A stretch of 12,830 bases of DNA from an uncultured Dorea sp. (GCA_910587575.1 CAJULU010000051.1:19175-32004); one strand, 5' to 3'. Positions 1 through 5,919 are shown, numbered from the stretch's first letter. Numbers and translations are program-made. The notes: generated from the letters alone by a model not told the origin.

Positions 1-128
1 TTAGTTCGTTGTAGATTGTGGCTAAACATCTGTCTAACAATTCTGCAATTTCTTTTGGTTTACATCCCTGTTTGTATAAAGCTTCAATCTGATAACGTTC
101 ACGCTCTGTTATATATTTGTTCTTCATG
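1..128 (-). CDS. IS30-family-type transposase, N-terminal fragment (cut by window edge)
   Basis: The reverse strand from the ATG at 128-126 reads 42 codons and leaves the window. It starts MKNKYITERERYQIEALYKQ and continues with a helix-turn-helix of the form KPKEIAELLDR..ATIYNEL. This is the typical N-terminal HTH of IS30-family DDE transposases (consensus ..IA..L.rs.sTI.rElkr). The start is set by a GGGGGAAA ribosome site a few bases upstream. The catalytic domain is not visible, so a stand-alone HTH regulator cannot be excluded. Spiroplasma filamentous viruses are known to carry IS30-like transposases, so this gene may be the integration enzyme of the prophage. That role is inference. A long inverted repeat lies 20 bp upstream of its start. 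Confidence 0.7.
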
Positions 129-148
129 GTACTTTCCCCCTTTTTTCG

Positions 149-236
149 AGATTTTACCACAAAAATAATATCTGTCAATGACAAGCGTTGTTATTCCATA
201 ATCATTGACAGATATTATTTTTGTGGTGAAATCTCT
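149..236. repeat. 34-bp inverted repeat (33/34 matched) with 20-nt centre
   Basis: The arms 149-182 and 203-236 are reverse complements with one mismatch, separated by 20 nt. They lie between the stop of the small membrane-protein gene (291) and the start of the IS30-like transposase (128). There is no T-run after the stem in the direction of transcription, so it is not a classical Rho-independent terminator. Its place directly upstream of a transposase gene suggests recombinase-binding arms, meaning paired element ends or an attP-like site. A very stable mRNA hairpin is the alternative. The repeat is seen directly; the function is inferred. Confidence 0.85.
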
Positions 237-290
237 GTTTTGGTGAAACTCTTTCTAAAATATATAATTCTATAATATAATTCATAATCG

Positions 291-593
291 TTATGTGATT
301 AGTAGAGAATATAATTCATAGAATTGAAAAGCAATATATACAATCAGTATAAAAATCAACACCATTACAACAAATTTGATTACTGAAATGTAAGGCTTGC
401 TCTTTTGTGTTTCTCCGTAAAAATTGATTTGTTCTAATTCTTTAATTCTCATTTTATCAAATATTGTTTTATGATTTTTACCATATAAGTACCATAATTC
501 TGATTTTCGTTTCTCTTTTTCAATACGCTCTTTTCGTGCCTTCTTCCTGTCTTCGTAGGTTTCTTTCATATAATCACGTTCCATTAAACTCAT
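291..593 (-). CDS. Small charged protein with C-terminal membrane segment
   Basis: The product is 100 aa. The N-terminal about 65 residues are highly charged, rich in Lys, Arg and Glu and probably helical. One hydrophobic segment follows at about residues 70-90, with a short polar tail. The likely topology is a cytoplasmic head with a single membrane anchor. A GGGGGGAAGGG ribosome site precedes the ATG; a second Met at residue 4 is possible. It is the third gene downstream of zot and lies between the 69-aa gene and the transposase. I do not recognise the family. A role in phage assembly or superinfection exclusion would fit, but is only a guess. Confidence 0.7.
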   Translation of the reverse strand: MSLMERDYMKETYEDRKKARKERIEKEKRKSELWYLYGKNHKTIFDKMRIKELEQINFYGETQKSKPYISVIKFVVMVLIFILIVYIAFQFYELYSLLIT

Positions 594-665
594 AATTCCC
601 TTCCCCCCTTTTCGTTCACATCTTCATTTTCTCTTGTTAAAAGTATACCATAGGGACAAGGGTTG

Positions 666-875
666 TCAAGCGAAGATATTTTCTACATGCTTCAGTTCAT
701 CCGGTGTTAATTCCCGGAATGCCGTTTTTCGGGATAATAGTTCTTCTTTGCTGTTTTCTATTATACGATGAAAATTTACGTCTTTGTATATCTGTTTTAA
801 TTTCGGGTCTTCTTCCATTTTCGCTAACATTTTTTCCGATTCCCGTCTGAGTTTTTTAATTTGTTTGCCTGTCAT
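666..875 (-). CDS. Hypothetical 69-aa charged helical protein
   Basis: The product is rich in Lys, Glu and Arg, looks all-helical and has no membrane segment. The start at 875 is preceded by a GAAGGGGAAAG ribosome site that lies inside the end of rep, and the gene overlaps the rep stop by 20 bases, so the two are probably translationally coupled. Family not recognised. Its position directly behind rep would fit an accessory replication or copy-control protein, but nothing in the sequence proves this. Confidence 0.65.
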   Translation of the reverse strand: MTGKQIKKLRRESEKMLAKMEEDPKLKQIYKDVNFHRIIENSKEELLSRKTAFRELTPDELKHVENIFA

Positions 876-1740
876 CGTTTTCTTTCCCCTTCTCCATTTC
901 TATGTAATTAATTGTCAGTCCTGCCGATTCTACGACCACTTTTGATGTATACCGGATTGACTGGATGTTATTGTCTATGAATTGCGAAATCTCTTCGTAA
1001 GGAAGGTTATACACGCTGATTTTTGCAGTCTCACAGTTCTTGCTTGTCCAGTAACGTCTTTTATTTTTGCTAACCGCACATAGTTCTTTGGTGATATATT
1101 TTGTGATATATGAGGATACCTTGTTGCTTTCCAATACCTTCGATACCGTTGAAAATCCATATTTCCAGTTTGCCATGTTGTATATGATATGGCCGTTTTT
1201 TTTGATACCGCTGTCCTTTAATGTAATGTTTCCAATATTTGCAAGTAATCCGTGAAAATGATAATGAATTCCATCCTTATGCAGTTCGGGCACTATAAGA
1301 TATTTTAAGTCGGGAGCGTACCGGGAGCGGAGATTGTTTAACCACTTGCTGACCTTGTCACATAACAGATTATAATCACTGGAATCAATTTTCGTGCGGT
1401 CAAATGTTAGGGTCAGAAAATAGTCCCATAAATTCGCCCTTGAAATCTCATAGATTTTCTGAATGGTTCGGTTCATACTGGAATGAATGGCGTGTTCTTT
1501 CTGCCTGTCCGAAAGTTCGGACGTGTGAACTTTTCCGGGATTGTCTGGAAGTTCGGACGTGTGAACTTTTCCGGGATTGTCTGGAAGTTCGGACGTATGA
1601 ACTTTCTGTATTTCGTCCGGTTCACATGGTTTTGCCAATGAGACAGGCGGTACTTTTTCATGGGATGTGATTGGTTGATTGTACAGCCGTAACTGGATAC
1701 CGTCAGCATATTCATATACCTTTAAATTGTAATTACCCAT
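856..1740 (-). CDS. HUH-type rolling-circle replication initiator (phage Rep, pII-like)
   Basis: The 294-aa product carries all three motifs of HUH endonucleases: motif I FLTLTFD at about 108-114, the metal-binding HYHFHG at 159-164 (His161/His163 as the HUH pair), and YITKYITK at 211-218 with two candidate catalytic tyrosines, Tyr211 and Tyr215, spaced as in phiX174 gpA. Such proteins nick one strand at the double-strand origin, stay bound by phosphotyrosine, and drive rolling-circle synthesis of phage ssDNA. An unusual N-terminal extension (about residues 1-95) has three copies of the 12-residue repeat KVHTSELPDNPG (about 46-76); each carries a 16-bp DNA motif found elsewhere in the phage. 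The start is supported by AAAGGGGAAAG upstream of the ATG. It lies downstream of zot and overlaps the following small gene. Confidence 0.9.
   Translation of the reverse strand: MGNYNLKVYEYADGIQLRLYNQPITSHEKVPPVSLAKPCEPDEIQKVHTSELPDNPGKVHTSELPDNPGKVHTSELSDRQKEHAIHSSMNRTIQKIYEISRANLWDYFLTLTFDRTKIDSSDYNLLCDKVSKWLNNLRSRYAPDLKYLIVPELHKDGIHYHFHGLLANIGNITLKDSGIKKNGHIIYNMANWKYGFSTVSKVLESNKVSSYITKYITKELCAVSKNKRRYWTSKNCETAKISVYNLPYEEISQFIDNNIQSIRYTSKVVVESAGLTINYIEMEKGKENDDRQTN
1513..1607 (-). repeat. Tandem 36-bp repeats (2.6 copies) in the rep 5' part, each with the 16-bp motif
   Basis: Units start at 1513, 1549 and 1585 (the last partial). The first two units are identical over 36 bp. Each contains the GTTCAYACGTMYGAAC motif (read on the - strand) at 1515-1530, 1551-1566 and 1587-1602. 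Because 36 is a multiple of 3, the array stays in frame and gives 12-residue protein repeats. The same 16-bp motif is found at four further places in the phage, two of them in leaders upstream of ribosome sites. Confidence 0.92.
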
Positions 1741-1814
1741 TAGGCTTTCCCCTTTTTGTTGCTAGTGAGTGTTAAGTGTTGCTATAGTCAAGTAGGAGCA
1801 ACATTTTGCACGCC

Positions 1815-2486
1815 TTATACACTGGTTTGAACGTCCGGAATGTCCGTCTCTGCCACTTGCGGGGTCCCCTCGTTCCCCGCCGTGGCAGAGGCGAACATTC
1901 CGAACGTGTCATAAAGGCTGTAATACTTTCTATGTGCTATAAAAAACTCAGAACCAACTTTTTCCTTCATGGGATACCAGACCTTTACGGATACGAACAG
2001 ATTCCCAAGGCAGAACGCACTTAGTATTTTTCCCTTGATACCGAAATTACTGACTTTTCTATGGATTTGTTCATACTCGATTAGTGCCCGTATCTGGCGG
2101 TCAATCATCCGGTCAAACTGCGCAACCAGTATCACGTCATAACCGAATTTCCTATGTTGTGTGAAGAACGATAACCATTCGTTCCGGCCTCTGACATTCC
2201 ATTCACGGGCATTGAACATTAATTGACATTCGTCGATAACTAAGAGAATCTTTCCTTCCTTCACCCGTCCGCCGTGAAAATATTCCATTGCATAGTCTGT
2301 TAAGTATCCGGGGGTAAGAATGTTGTTTGCCACCTCACGGAATGCACCCTTCGCTTTTTTGATTTTTCCGGTATTAACGGGAAAGTTTGCAAGCACTGGA
2401 AATCCTCTTTTCAATGTCCAGTAGATTACCCTTGATGTATGCAGGGACTTTCCAGAACCAGGTGTGCCACTGTATAAATATATCAT
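1815..2486 (-). CDS. zot: Zot/pI-family phage morphogenesis ATPase
   Basis: The 223-aa product begins MIYLYSGTPGSGKS, with Walker A GTPGSGKS at 7-14 and Walker B ILLVIDE at 80-86. The region around FFTQHRKFGYDVILVAQ (107-123) is also typical of Zot. Inovirus pI/Zot proteins act at the inner membrane, use ATP and drive extrusion of the virion. No strong membrane helix is evident, and the C-terminal part is short compared with Gram-negative homologues, which fits a host without outer membrane. I chose the ATG at 2486 because an AAAGGGGGAA ribosome site lies 7-8 bases upstream. The frame stays open to 2633, but that extension is out-of-frame reading of another ORF. Its last codons lie in a 77-nt hairpin (1831-1907). 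Confidence 0.92.
   Translation of the reverse strand: MIYLYSGTPGSGKSLHTSRVIYWTLKRGFPVLANFPVNTGKIKKAKGAFREVANNILTPGYLTDYAMEYFHGGRVKEGKILLVIDECQLMFNAREWNVRGRNEWLSFFTQHRKFGYDVILVAQFDRMIDRQIRALIEYEQIHRKVSNFGIKGKILSAFCLGNLFVSVKVWYPMKEKVGSEFFIAHRKYYSLYDTFGMFASATAGNEGTPQVAETDIPDVQTSV
1831..1907. repeat. Long imperfect hairpin inside the zot 3' end (possible packaging or origin signal)
   Basis: The arms 1831-1856 and 1882-1907 match at 23 of 26 positions. An inner stem GCGGGG/CCCCGC (1859-1864 with 1875-1880) encloses a 10-nt loop. Read as - strand nucleic acid, two of the three outer mismatches become G-T/G-U wobbles. There is no T-run on the downstream side, so it does not look like a terminator. 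It lies directly before the short gap between zot and rep. In filamentous phages long hairpins act as packaging or replication signals; that role is inferred here. Confidence 0.8.
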
Positions 2487-2640
2487 GATAATTCCCCCTT
2501 TCTTCTCGTTCCCACTGAGTGAATCCCATGCCGGACAGACAATACCGGGAGATACACTGTCTGCAATGTCTGCTACTGCTTTCCTTATCCCCGTATTTAC
2601 AGGTGATACACGTATTTTTTTCATTTTCATCAAACCACAT
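2374..2640 (-). CDS. Cys-rich putative zinc-finger protein overlapping zot
   Basis: This 88-aa frame starts at an ATG preceded by ATAGGAG with a 9-base gap. The first 35 residues contain CITC (11-14), then HCRQC around 25-29 and a further Cys near 34, giving a Cx2C...Cx2C pattern as in small zinc ribbons of clostridial phages and plasmids. The second half overlaps the beginning of zot in another frame by 113 bases and looks less constrained. It fills the otherwise unexplained gap between the pVI-like gene (2655) and the zot start (2486). No family assigned; a nucleic-acid-binding role would suit the fold. The N-terminal Cys motif and the good ribosome site make me think it is real. Confidence 0.5.
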   Translation of the reverse strand: MWFDENEKNTCITCKYGDKESSSRHCRQCISRYCLSGMGFTQWEREERGNYHDIFIQWHTWFWKVPAYIKGNLLDIEKRISSACKLSR

Positions 2641-2654
2641 GATAAACTACACTC

Positions 2655-2891
2655 CTATTCAATCGCACGAATCCAGCGCAGAACTATGGAATACAGATAG
2701 AATAATCCTATCGAAATCAGCCACGCCTCACCGATCGCTATCATCTGTCCTACAGGTATGAACCAGTTTAACCAACCCAGGTATGGCAGATTCCCGCACG
2801 CTTCAATAAATGCCGTAAACGGGCTTGTCGGCAGTAGGTTCAGAACCCAGTCCAGAAATTTTTCAATGATTGCTGTCATAAAATCTAGCAT
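2655..2891 (-). CDS. Minor coat-like membrane protein (pVI-like position)
   Basis: The product is about 78 aa with two hydrophobic stretches: an N-terminal amphipathic or hydrophobic part (IIEKFLDWVLNLLP), a central NWFIPVG turn, and a C-terminal membrane helix ending FYLYSIVLRWIRAIE. Small membrane proteins lying between the pIII-like gene and zot occupy the place of pVI in filamentous phages, which caps the virion end together with pIII. An ATG at 2897 is also in frame, but the AAAGGGGG site would then be only 2 bases away. The ATG at 2891 gives a normal 8-base spacing and is preferred. Only 14 bases separate it from the pIII-like gene upstream. Confidence 0.75.
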   Translation of the reverse strand: MLDFMTAIIEKFLDWVLNLLPTSPFTAFIEACGNLPYLGWLNWFIPVGQMIAIGEAWLISIGLFYLYSIVLRWIRAIE

Positions 2892-2905
2892 AGACATTTC
2901 CCCCT

Positions 2906-4546
2906 TTACCCTTTTATCAGCGCTCTAGTCGCAAGTATCAGACCAACCATATAAACAATCAGAAAAGTGGAACGGCAGACAACAGCGACATTGTTAAAAT
3001 CTTTTAAATCAATTACAAAAGTATGTTCGTAATTTATGATACCGAAATGTACGGGAAACTCTACACGAGGAGTCACGGGTTCGGCGTTAAAGAGTTTGAA
3101 ACAATCCACCAAATCGAACGGGATACAGAACGGGAATAAATGTTTTAAATCCGATAAAAAAGTATCATTGTTTGTAGGATTGTCTGGGTCATCTGGTGTA
3201 ACCGGTTTATCTGGATTGTCGGGGTCTGGATTAGGATTGGGGTTTTCAGCAGGGGATACAAGGGAATCCACAAACCCGTCCATTATCTTTTGCTTTTCTT
3301 CTTCGTCCTCTGCATTGTTCAAATCTTCAAAATATTGGTTTAATTGTTCCGTTGTCGGCAGGGTTGCTTTTTCGTAGAGGGATTTTGTTAAGTCCCCGCC
3401 TGTCTCTGCTAATTTTTTGGTTAATGCGGTAGATTTCCCAATAGTGGAAGGATTGACATAAGTATCGGGGTATACAAGATATGGATTCTCTAAATATGCC
3501 AGAGCCTCATCCTTCGAAGAACAAATAGGCACATTAAGGTATATATGTTCATTTTTCCCTAAGGGAAGTGCATTACTGGAAGAAAAAGTGGTAGATGATT
3601 CATATTCAACTGTACTATGGATTGGATTCGTAGTAGTAAAATAATGAACAATAAGGTGTTCAGTTTTTTTCTGAGTGCTGTAAATTAACGATTTTGTTCC
3701 ATCGGAGCGTGTATTTTTCCACGCACACATACCTTCTTTTGCATAATATATATTAATATGAAATCCCTTAGGACTAGAGTATTTATTAATTGATACACTT
3801 TTGAAAGGAAATTCAGAAAAATCTATATTATTTTCTTGACAGTATTGAATTACATTATTTTCCAAGTTGTCCAATGCTACTCTGTATTCTTCTGGAAGTC
3901 CGCCAGGTATTTTTGCACCTTTTTCGGAACTTTCTAGCATAGTCGCTGCGTATGCACCAAGGATGTAGCCCGCACCAGTTCCGAGTGCTTGGGATAAGTT
4001 CCCGCCGTTTTTTGCAACGAGTTCTTTTAACTTCTGCCATGTCGGGAATTTGTTGTTATCATCATCATTATCGCCATCGCCACTTCCACCTGTCCCCTCT
4101 AAATTACCAGTGTATTCACCAGTTTCGGGGTCAACATAGCCTAATTCAATAGCTTTCCGCAAAACATCATTGTCCCATTGGTCTTGTATCCTGTCCGCAA
4201 AACCTTGTCCCCATTCTGCCATTTCTGGGTCAAGAATGGGAGAATCTTCGTCTTCTAACCATTGTCCATTAGTCCAATATTCAGATATACCAACATATGC
4301 AATTCCCGCTGTAGCTAATAAGGCAGTCAGCAAAATGATATCATCTACCACTGCAACCGCTTTTACTTCCCTTGCCTCGTTGTAGGACATCATGACCGAA
4401 CTGCTTACGATACATCCCACCAGAATATAGGGGATTGCTTTTCTCAGCATGGTCTTGCGGATGTGCGGGCTTGCATGAGTCCGGCTTGTGGTCTGGCGTT
4501 CCCTTCCCGGTTCGTTTGCTTCTTTTCTCTTTCTTCTTTCTTCCAT
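2906..4546 (-). CDS. pIII-like attachment / minor tip protein
   Basis: The 546-aa product has a basic N-terminus, hydrophobic stretches at about 36-54 and 66-87 (signal or membrane region), a large exported middle region, a Pro/Asn/Asp-rich linker at about 431-461, and a C-terminal domain that ends in a membrane helix (about 521-541) plus a short basic tail. This is the architecture of filamentous-phage pIII: N-terminal receptor-binding region, flexible linker, C-terminal anchor holding the tip until release. The gene follows the coat-protein terminator, as gene III follows gene VIII in M13. The start at 4546 has an AAGGGGAAA site 3 bases upstream. The receptor on the Gram-positive host is unknown, and the middle region has no motif I can name. 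Confidence 0.8.
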   Translation of the reverse strand: MEERRKRKEANEPGRERQTTSRTHASPHIRKTMLRKAIPYILVGCIVSSSVMMSYNEAREVKAVAVVDDIILLTALLATAGIAYVGISEYWTNGQWLEDEDSPILDPEMAEWGQGFADRIQDQWDNDVLRKAIELGYVDPETGEYTGNLEGTGGSGDGDNDDDNNKFPTWQKLKELVAKNGGNLSQALGTGAGYILGAYAATMLESSEKGAKIPGGLPEEYRVALDNLENNVIQYCQENNIDFSEFPFKSVSINKYSSPKGFHINIYYAKEGMCAWKNTRSDGTKSLIYSTQKKTEHLIVHYFTTTNPIHSTVEYESSTTFSSSNALPLGKNEHIYLNVPICSSKDEALAYLENPYLVYPDTYVNPSTIGKSTALTKKLAETGGDLTKSLYEKATLPTTEQLNQYFEDLNNAEDEEEKQKIMDGFVDSLVSPAENPNPNPDPDNPDKPVTPDDPDNPTNNDTFLSDLKHLFPFCIPFDLVDCFKLFNAEPVTPRVEFPVHFGIINYEHTFVIDLKDFNNVAVVCRSTFLIVYMVGLILATRALIKG

Positions 4547-4576
4547 GGTTTCCCCTTCCTTTCTGATTTCCGGGTC

Positions 4577-4608
4577 AAAAAAGGGACTCGATTTTCTCCG
4601 AGTCCCTT
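4577..4608 (-). terminator. Rho-independent terminator after the major coat gene
   Basis: A perfect 10-bp stem (4581-4590 with 4599-4608) encloses an 8-nt loop. In the - direction it is followed by a run of T (complement of 4577-4580, continuing the AA at the stem base). It lies 22 bases beyond the stop of the 53-aa coat-type gene and upstream of the pIII-like gene. This matches the known M13 layout, where a terminator after gene VIII keeps coat transcripts abundant and lowers gene III expression. Confidence 0.9.
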
Positions 4609-4630
4609 CCTTCTCCGCTTGTGGCCTGCC

Positions 4631-4792
4631 CTATCTGGATACGACCTTCTTGAAAATCTTGATTCCTACCGTTACCACGATCATTGCTCCTACTACGGGC
4701 AGGGCAATCGGCAGTACGTCTCCGATGATACCCGTGATTGCCGTTGCTACTCCTGTAAAACTTGTTGTTAATGCTGTCGTTACGCTTTCCAT
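4631..4792 (-). CDS. Major coat protein (pVIII-like)
   Basis: The 53-aa product begins MESVTTALTT. An amphipathic or polar N-terminal part is followed by a long hydrophobic helix (about 26-46) and a basic end IKIFKKVVSR. Small size, a single membrane helix and a positively charged C-terminus that would contact DNA inside the virion are the hallmarks of pVIII. There is no separate cleavable signal peptide visible. The ribosome site AAAGGAG, 7 bases from the ATG, is closer to canonical than at most other phage genes and suits the most abundant virion protein. A strong terminator follows directly. It is shorter than usual gene-calling limits. Confidence 0.85.
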   Translation of the reverse strand: MESVTTALTTSFTGVATAITGIIGDVLPIALPVVGAMIVVTVGIKIFKKVVSR

Positions 4793-4820
4793 ATGCGTTC
4801 TCCTTTCTCTTTTTGCGTCG

Positions 4821-4970
4821 TTACGCTTTTTTGAATATATTTATCAATCCGTGTATGGCTACCCCTATTATCATCGGGATACATCCGATTAGGAAGCCTG
4901 CCGGAATTGATGTTATGAATAATTCCCCCAGTTCAACCAGGGATAATGTAAGTAGTTCCTGTCCTTGCAT
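4821..4970 (-). CDS. Small membrane protein, minor coat-like (pVII/pIX-like)
   Basis: The product is 49 aa, starting MQGQELLTLS, with one long hydrophobic stretch (about 18-44) containing IPAGFLIGCIPMII and a basic tail NIFKKA that resembles the end of the neighbouring coat protein. It sits 28 bases upstream of the major coat gene in the same transcription unit, where filamentous phages keep the short tip proteins pVII and pIX. The ribosome site is weak (AGAGG about 8 bases upstream), which would fit a minor virion component. The role is inferred from size, topology and position. Confidence 0.7.
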   Translation of the reverse strand: MQGQELLTLSLVELGELFITSIPAGFLIGCIPMIIGVAIHGLINIFKKA

Positions 4971-4997
4971 TTTGGATACCTCTGTCTTCTTCTGTCC

Positions 4998-5300
4998 TTA
5001 ACTGATAAAGTATCTTGCGAAGATGTTGCACGCCAGGACGCCTACGACTAAACCGATTCCTATCATGCAGATGACTGACAGGTTGGTCATGGTATCCAGA
5101 CGTTGGTTCATGATTTGGAGTTCCGTTGTCAGTGTGCCGATTTCATTGGAATAGTCGGTGTACTCCTGTACGGCGGGGGAAAGTTCGGACGTGTGAACTT
5201 CTTCGTGATTGTCAGATGTTGCGTCTGAACCTGTCCCGGTTCCTGTAATGTCGGTCTCGTCTTGTGGTTCTGTTCTCTGTTTTTCATTTATGGTGTTCAT
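4998..5300 (-). CDS. Membrane protein with acidic disordered head and coiled coil
   Basis: The product is 100 aa. A hydrophilic Thr/Asp/Glu-rich N-terminus (about 1-40) is followed by a heptad-like segment (about 50-72, IGTLTTELQIMNQRLDTM) and a C-terminal membrane helix (about 74-96). It is the first gene after the large hairpin region and probably heads the coat operon; AAGGGAAGGG precedes the ATG. It carries one copy of the 16-bp motif (5183-5198), read in the same frame as in rep and giving VHTSEL. Family not recognised; a virion or assembly protein is plausible. Confidence 0.72.
   Translation of the reverse strand: MNTINEKQRTEPQDETDITGTGTGSDATSDNHEEVHTSELSPAVQEYTDYSNEIGTLTTELQIMNQRLDTMTNLSVICMIGIGLVVGVLACNIFARYFIS
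5183..5198 (-). repeat. 16-bp motif GTTCAYACGTMYGAAC, coding copy in the membrane protein gene
   Basis: Read on the - strand it is GTTCACACGTCCGAAC, identical to the copies at 1515 and 1551 in rep, 3.6 kb away. Flanking AA and TT extend the outer palindrome by two bases. Confidence 0.85.
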
Positions 5301-5373
5301 GATGTCCCTTCCCTTTTATGGTGAAAATTCATATGTGGGATGTTATATTTTTTGTACCATTCCTGCCCCCTAA

Positions 5374-5397
5374 CCCCCGTCCCGTCTCCAACGGGGG
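5374..5397. repeat. GC-rich hairpin
   Basis: A perfect 7-bp stem CCCCCGT/ACGGGGG (5374-5380 with 5391-5397) has a 10-nt loop. It lies about 75 bases upstream of the first coat-operon gene. Confidence 0.7.
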
Positions 5398-5422
5398 AAA
5401 TCCTTTCCATTATGGGTTTTTC

Positions 5423-5484
5423 CCGTGTCCGACCTGTCAAGGGTCGAGATGAACGGGCAAAAAACGCCCGCCCTTGACAGGTCT
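5423..5484. repeat. 62-bp hairpin repeat, copy 1
   Basis: The outer stem is 13 bp (5431-5443 with 5471-5483) and the inner stem CGGGC/GCCCG (5454-5458 with 5466-5470) has a 7-nt A-rich loop. A 10-nt one-sided bulge lies between the two stems. The whole unit recurs at 5858-5919 with 60 of 62 bases identical. Confidence 0.92.
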
Positions 5485-5761
5485 GCTGTATGGGTTGGGT
5501 TACATGCTGTTTACGGAAGAAAGTAAGCAGGACACGACCAAAACATATCAGATAGAAAAATATTACCCGTGAACTTATTGTCAGTGTAACTGTATCTATA
5601 GTAAGTAGAAAAAATCGCTCCTACCCTGCGGGTTTATCGGCTTCGTAAGGTTGTGAGGGATAACCGCTGATTTTTTTGGCAAGACGCATTCAGAGTCTTC
5701 ACAATAGGAGAAACTTTTCCTGCGAACTGAATGTCAAGAGACTGGCACCGGTTGCCGGAAC

Positions 5762-5798
5762 GTCTGCATATACCCAGTGCAGGAACTGGTGGGCAGAC
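5762..5798. repeat. Three-tier hairpin
   Basis: The outer stem is GTCTGC/GCAGAC (5762-5767 with 5793-5798) and the inner stem CCAGT/ACTGG (5774-5778 with 5785-5789). It directly abuts the next hairpin at 5799. Confidence 0.65.
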
Positions 5799-5838
5799 AA
5801 GGGGGGATTGCAATACTGCGGTATTTCAATCCCCCCTT
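5799..5838. repeat. Strong hairpin with G6/C6 stem
   Basis: A perfect 12-bp stem (5799-5810 with 5827-5838), one C/T mismatch, a further 5-bp stem AATAC/GTATT (5812-5816 with 5821-5825) and a TGCG tetraloop. It is among the most stable structures in the window. There is no T-run, and no gene reads into it from the left, so a DNA-level role (origin or packaging signal) is more likely than termination. Confidence 0.85.
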
Positions 5839-5857
5839 TCACCAGTATCGGTATTGG

Positions 5858-5919
5858 CCGTGTCCGTCCTGTCAAGGGTCAAGATGAACGGGCAAAAAAC
5901 GCCCGCCCTTGACAGGTCT
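5858..5919. repeat. 62-bp hairpin repeat, copy 2
   Basis: Same structure as copy 1: outer stem 5868-5878 with 5906-5916, inner stem 5889-5893 with 5901-5905, 7-nt loop. One of the two differences from copy 1 shortens the outer stem. This copy is also framed by a 10-bp inverted repeat, CTTTCACCAG/CTGGTGAAAG (5837-5846 with 5925-5934). Confidence 0.92.

Noticed and set aside
149..236. Rho-independent terminator for the phage operon
   Set aside because: The stem is long and AT-rich and no T-run follows it in the direction of transcription; the next bases are A- and G-rich.
1515..1530. LexA/SOS box reading of the 16-bp motif
   Set aside because: The Firmicutes LexA site has GAAC first and GTTC second (GAACNNNNGTTC); here the order is GTTC...GAAC with an 8-bp centre.
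1513..1607. CRISPR-like array (36-bp periodic repeat)
   Set aside because: The whole 36-bp unit is repeated with no variable spacers, it is inside the rep reading frame, and no cas gene is near.
2487..2633. 49-codon N-terminal extension of zot
   Set aside because: Zot proteins begin directly before Walker A, and the ATG at 2486 has a proper ribosome site. The extension is out-of-frame reading of the Cys-rich ORF.
4463..4892. Open + strand frames of 102 and 134 codons across the coat region
   Set aside because: They run antisense to the coat gene, its terminator and the start of the pIII-like gene, and have no ribosome site. The - strand genes explain the region better.
5431..5483. TTGACA within the hairpin arms as -35 box of the coat operon
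   Set aside because: On neither strand is a -10 box found at 16-18 bp. The TTGACA is part of the stem (TGTCAA/TTGACA).
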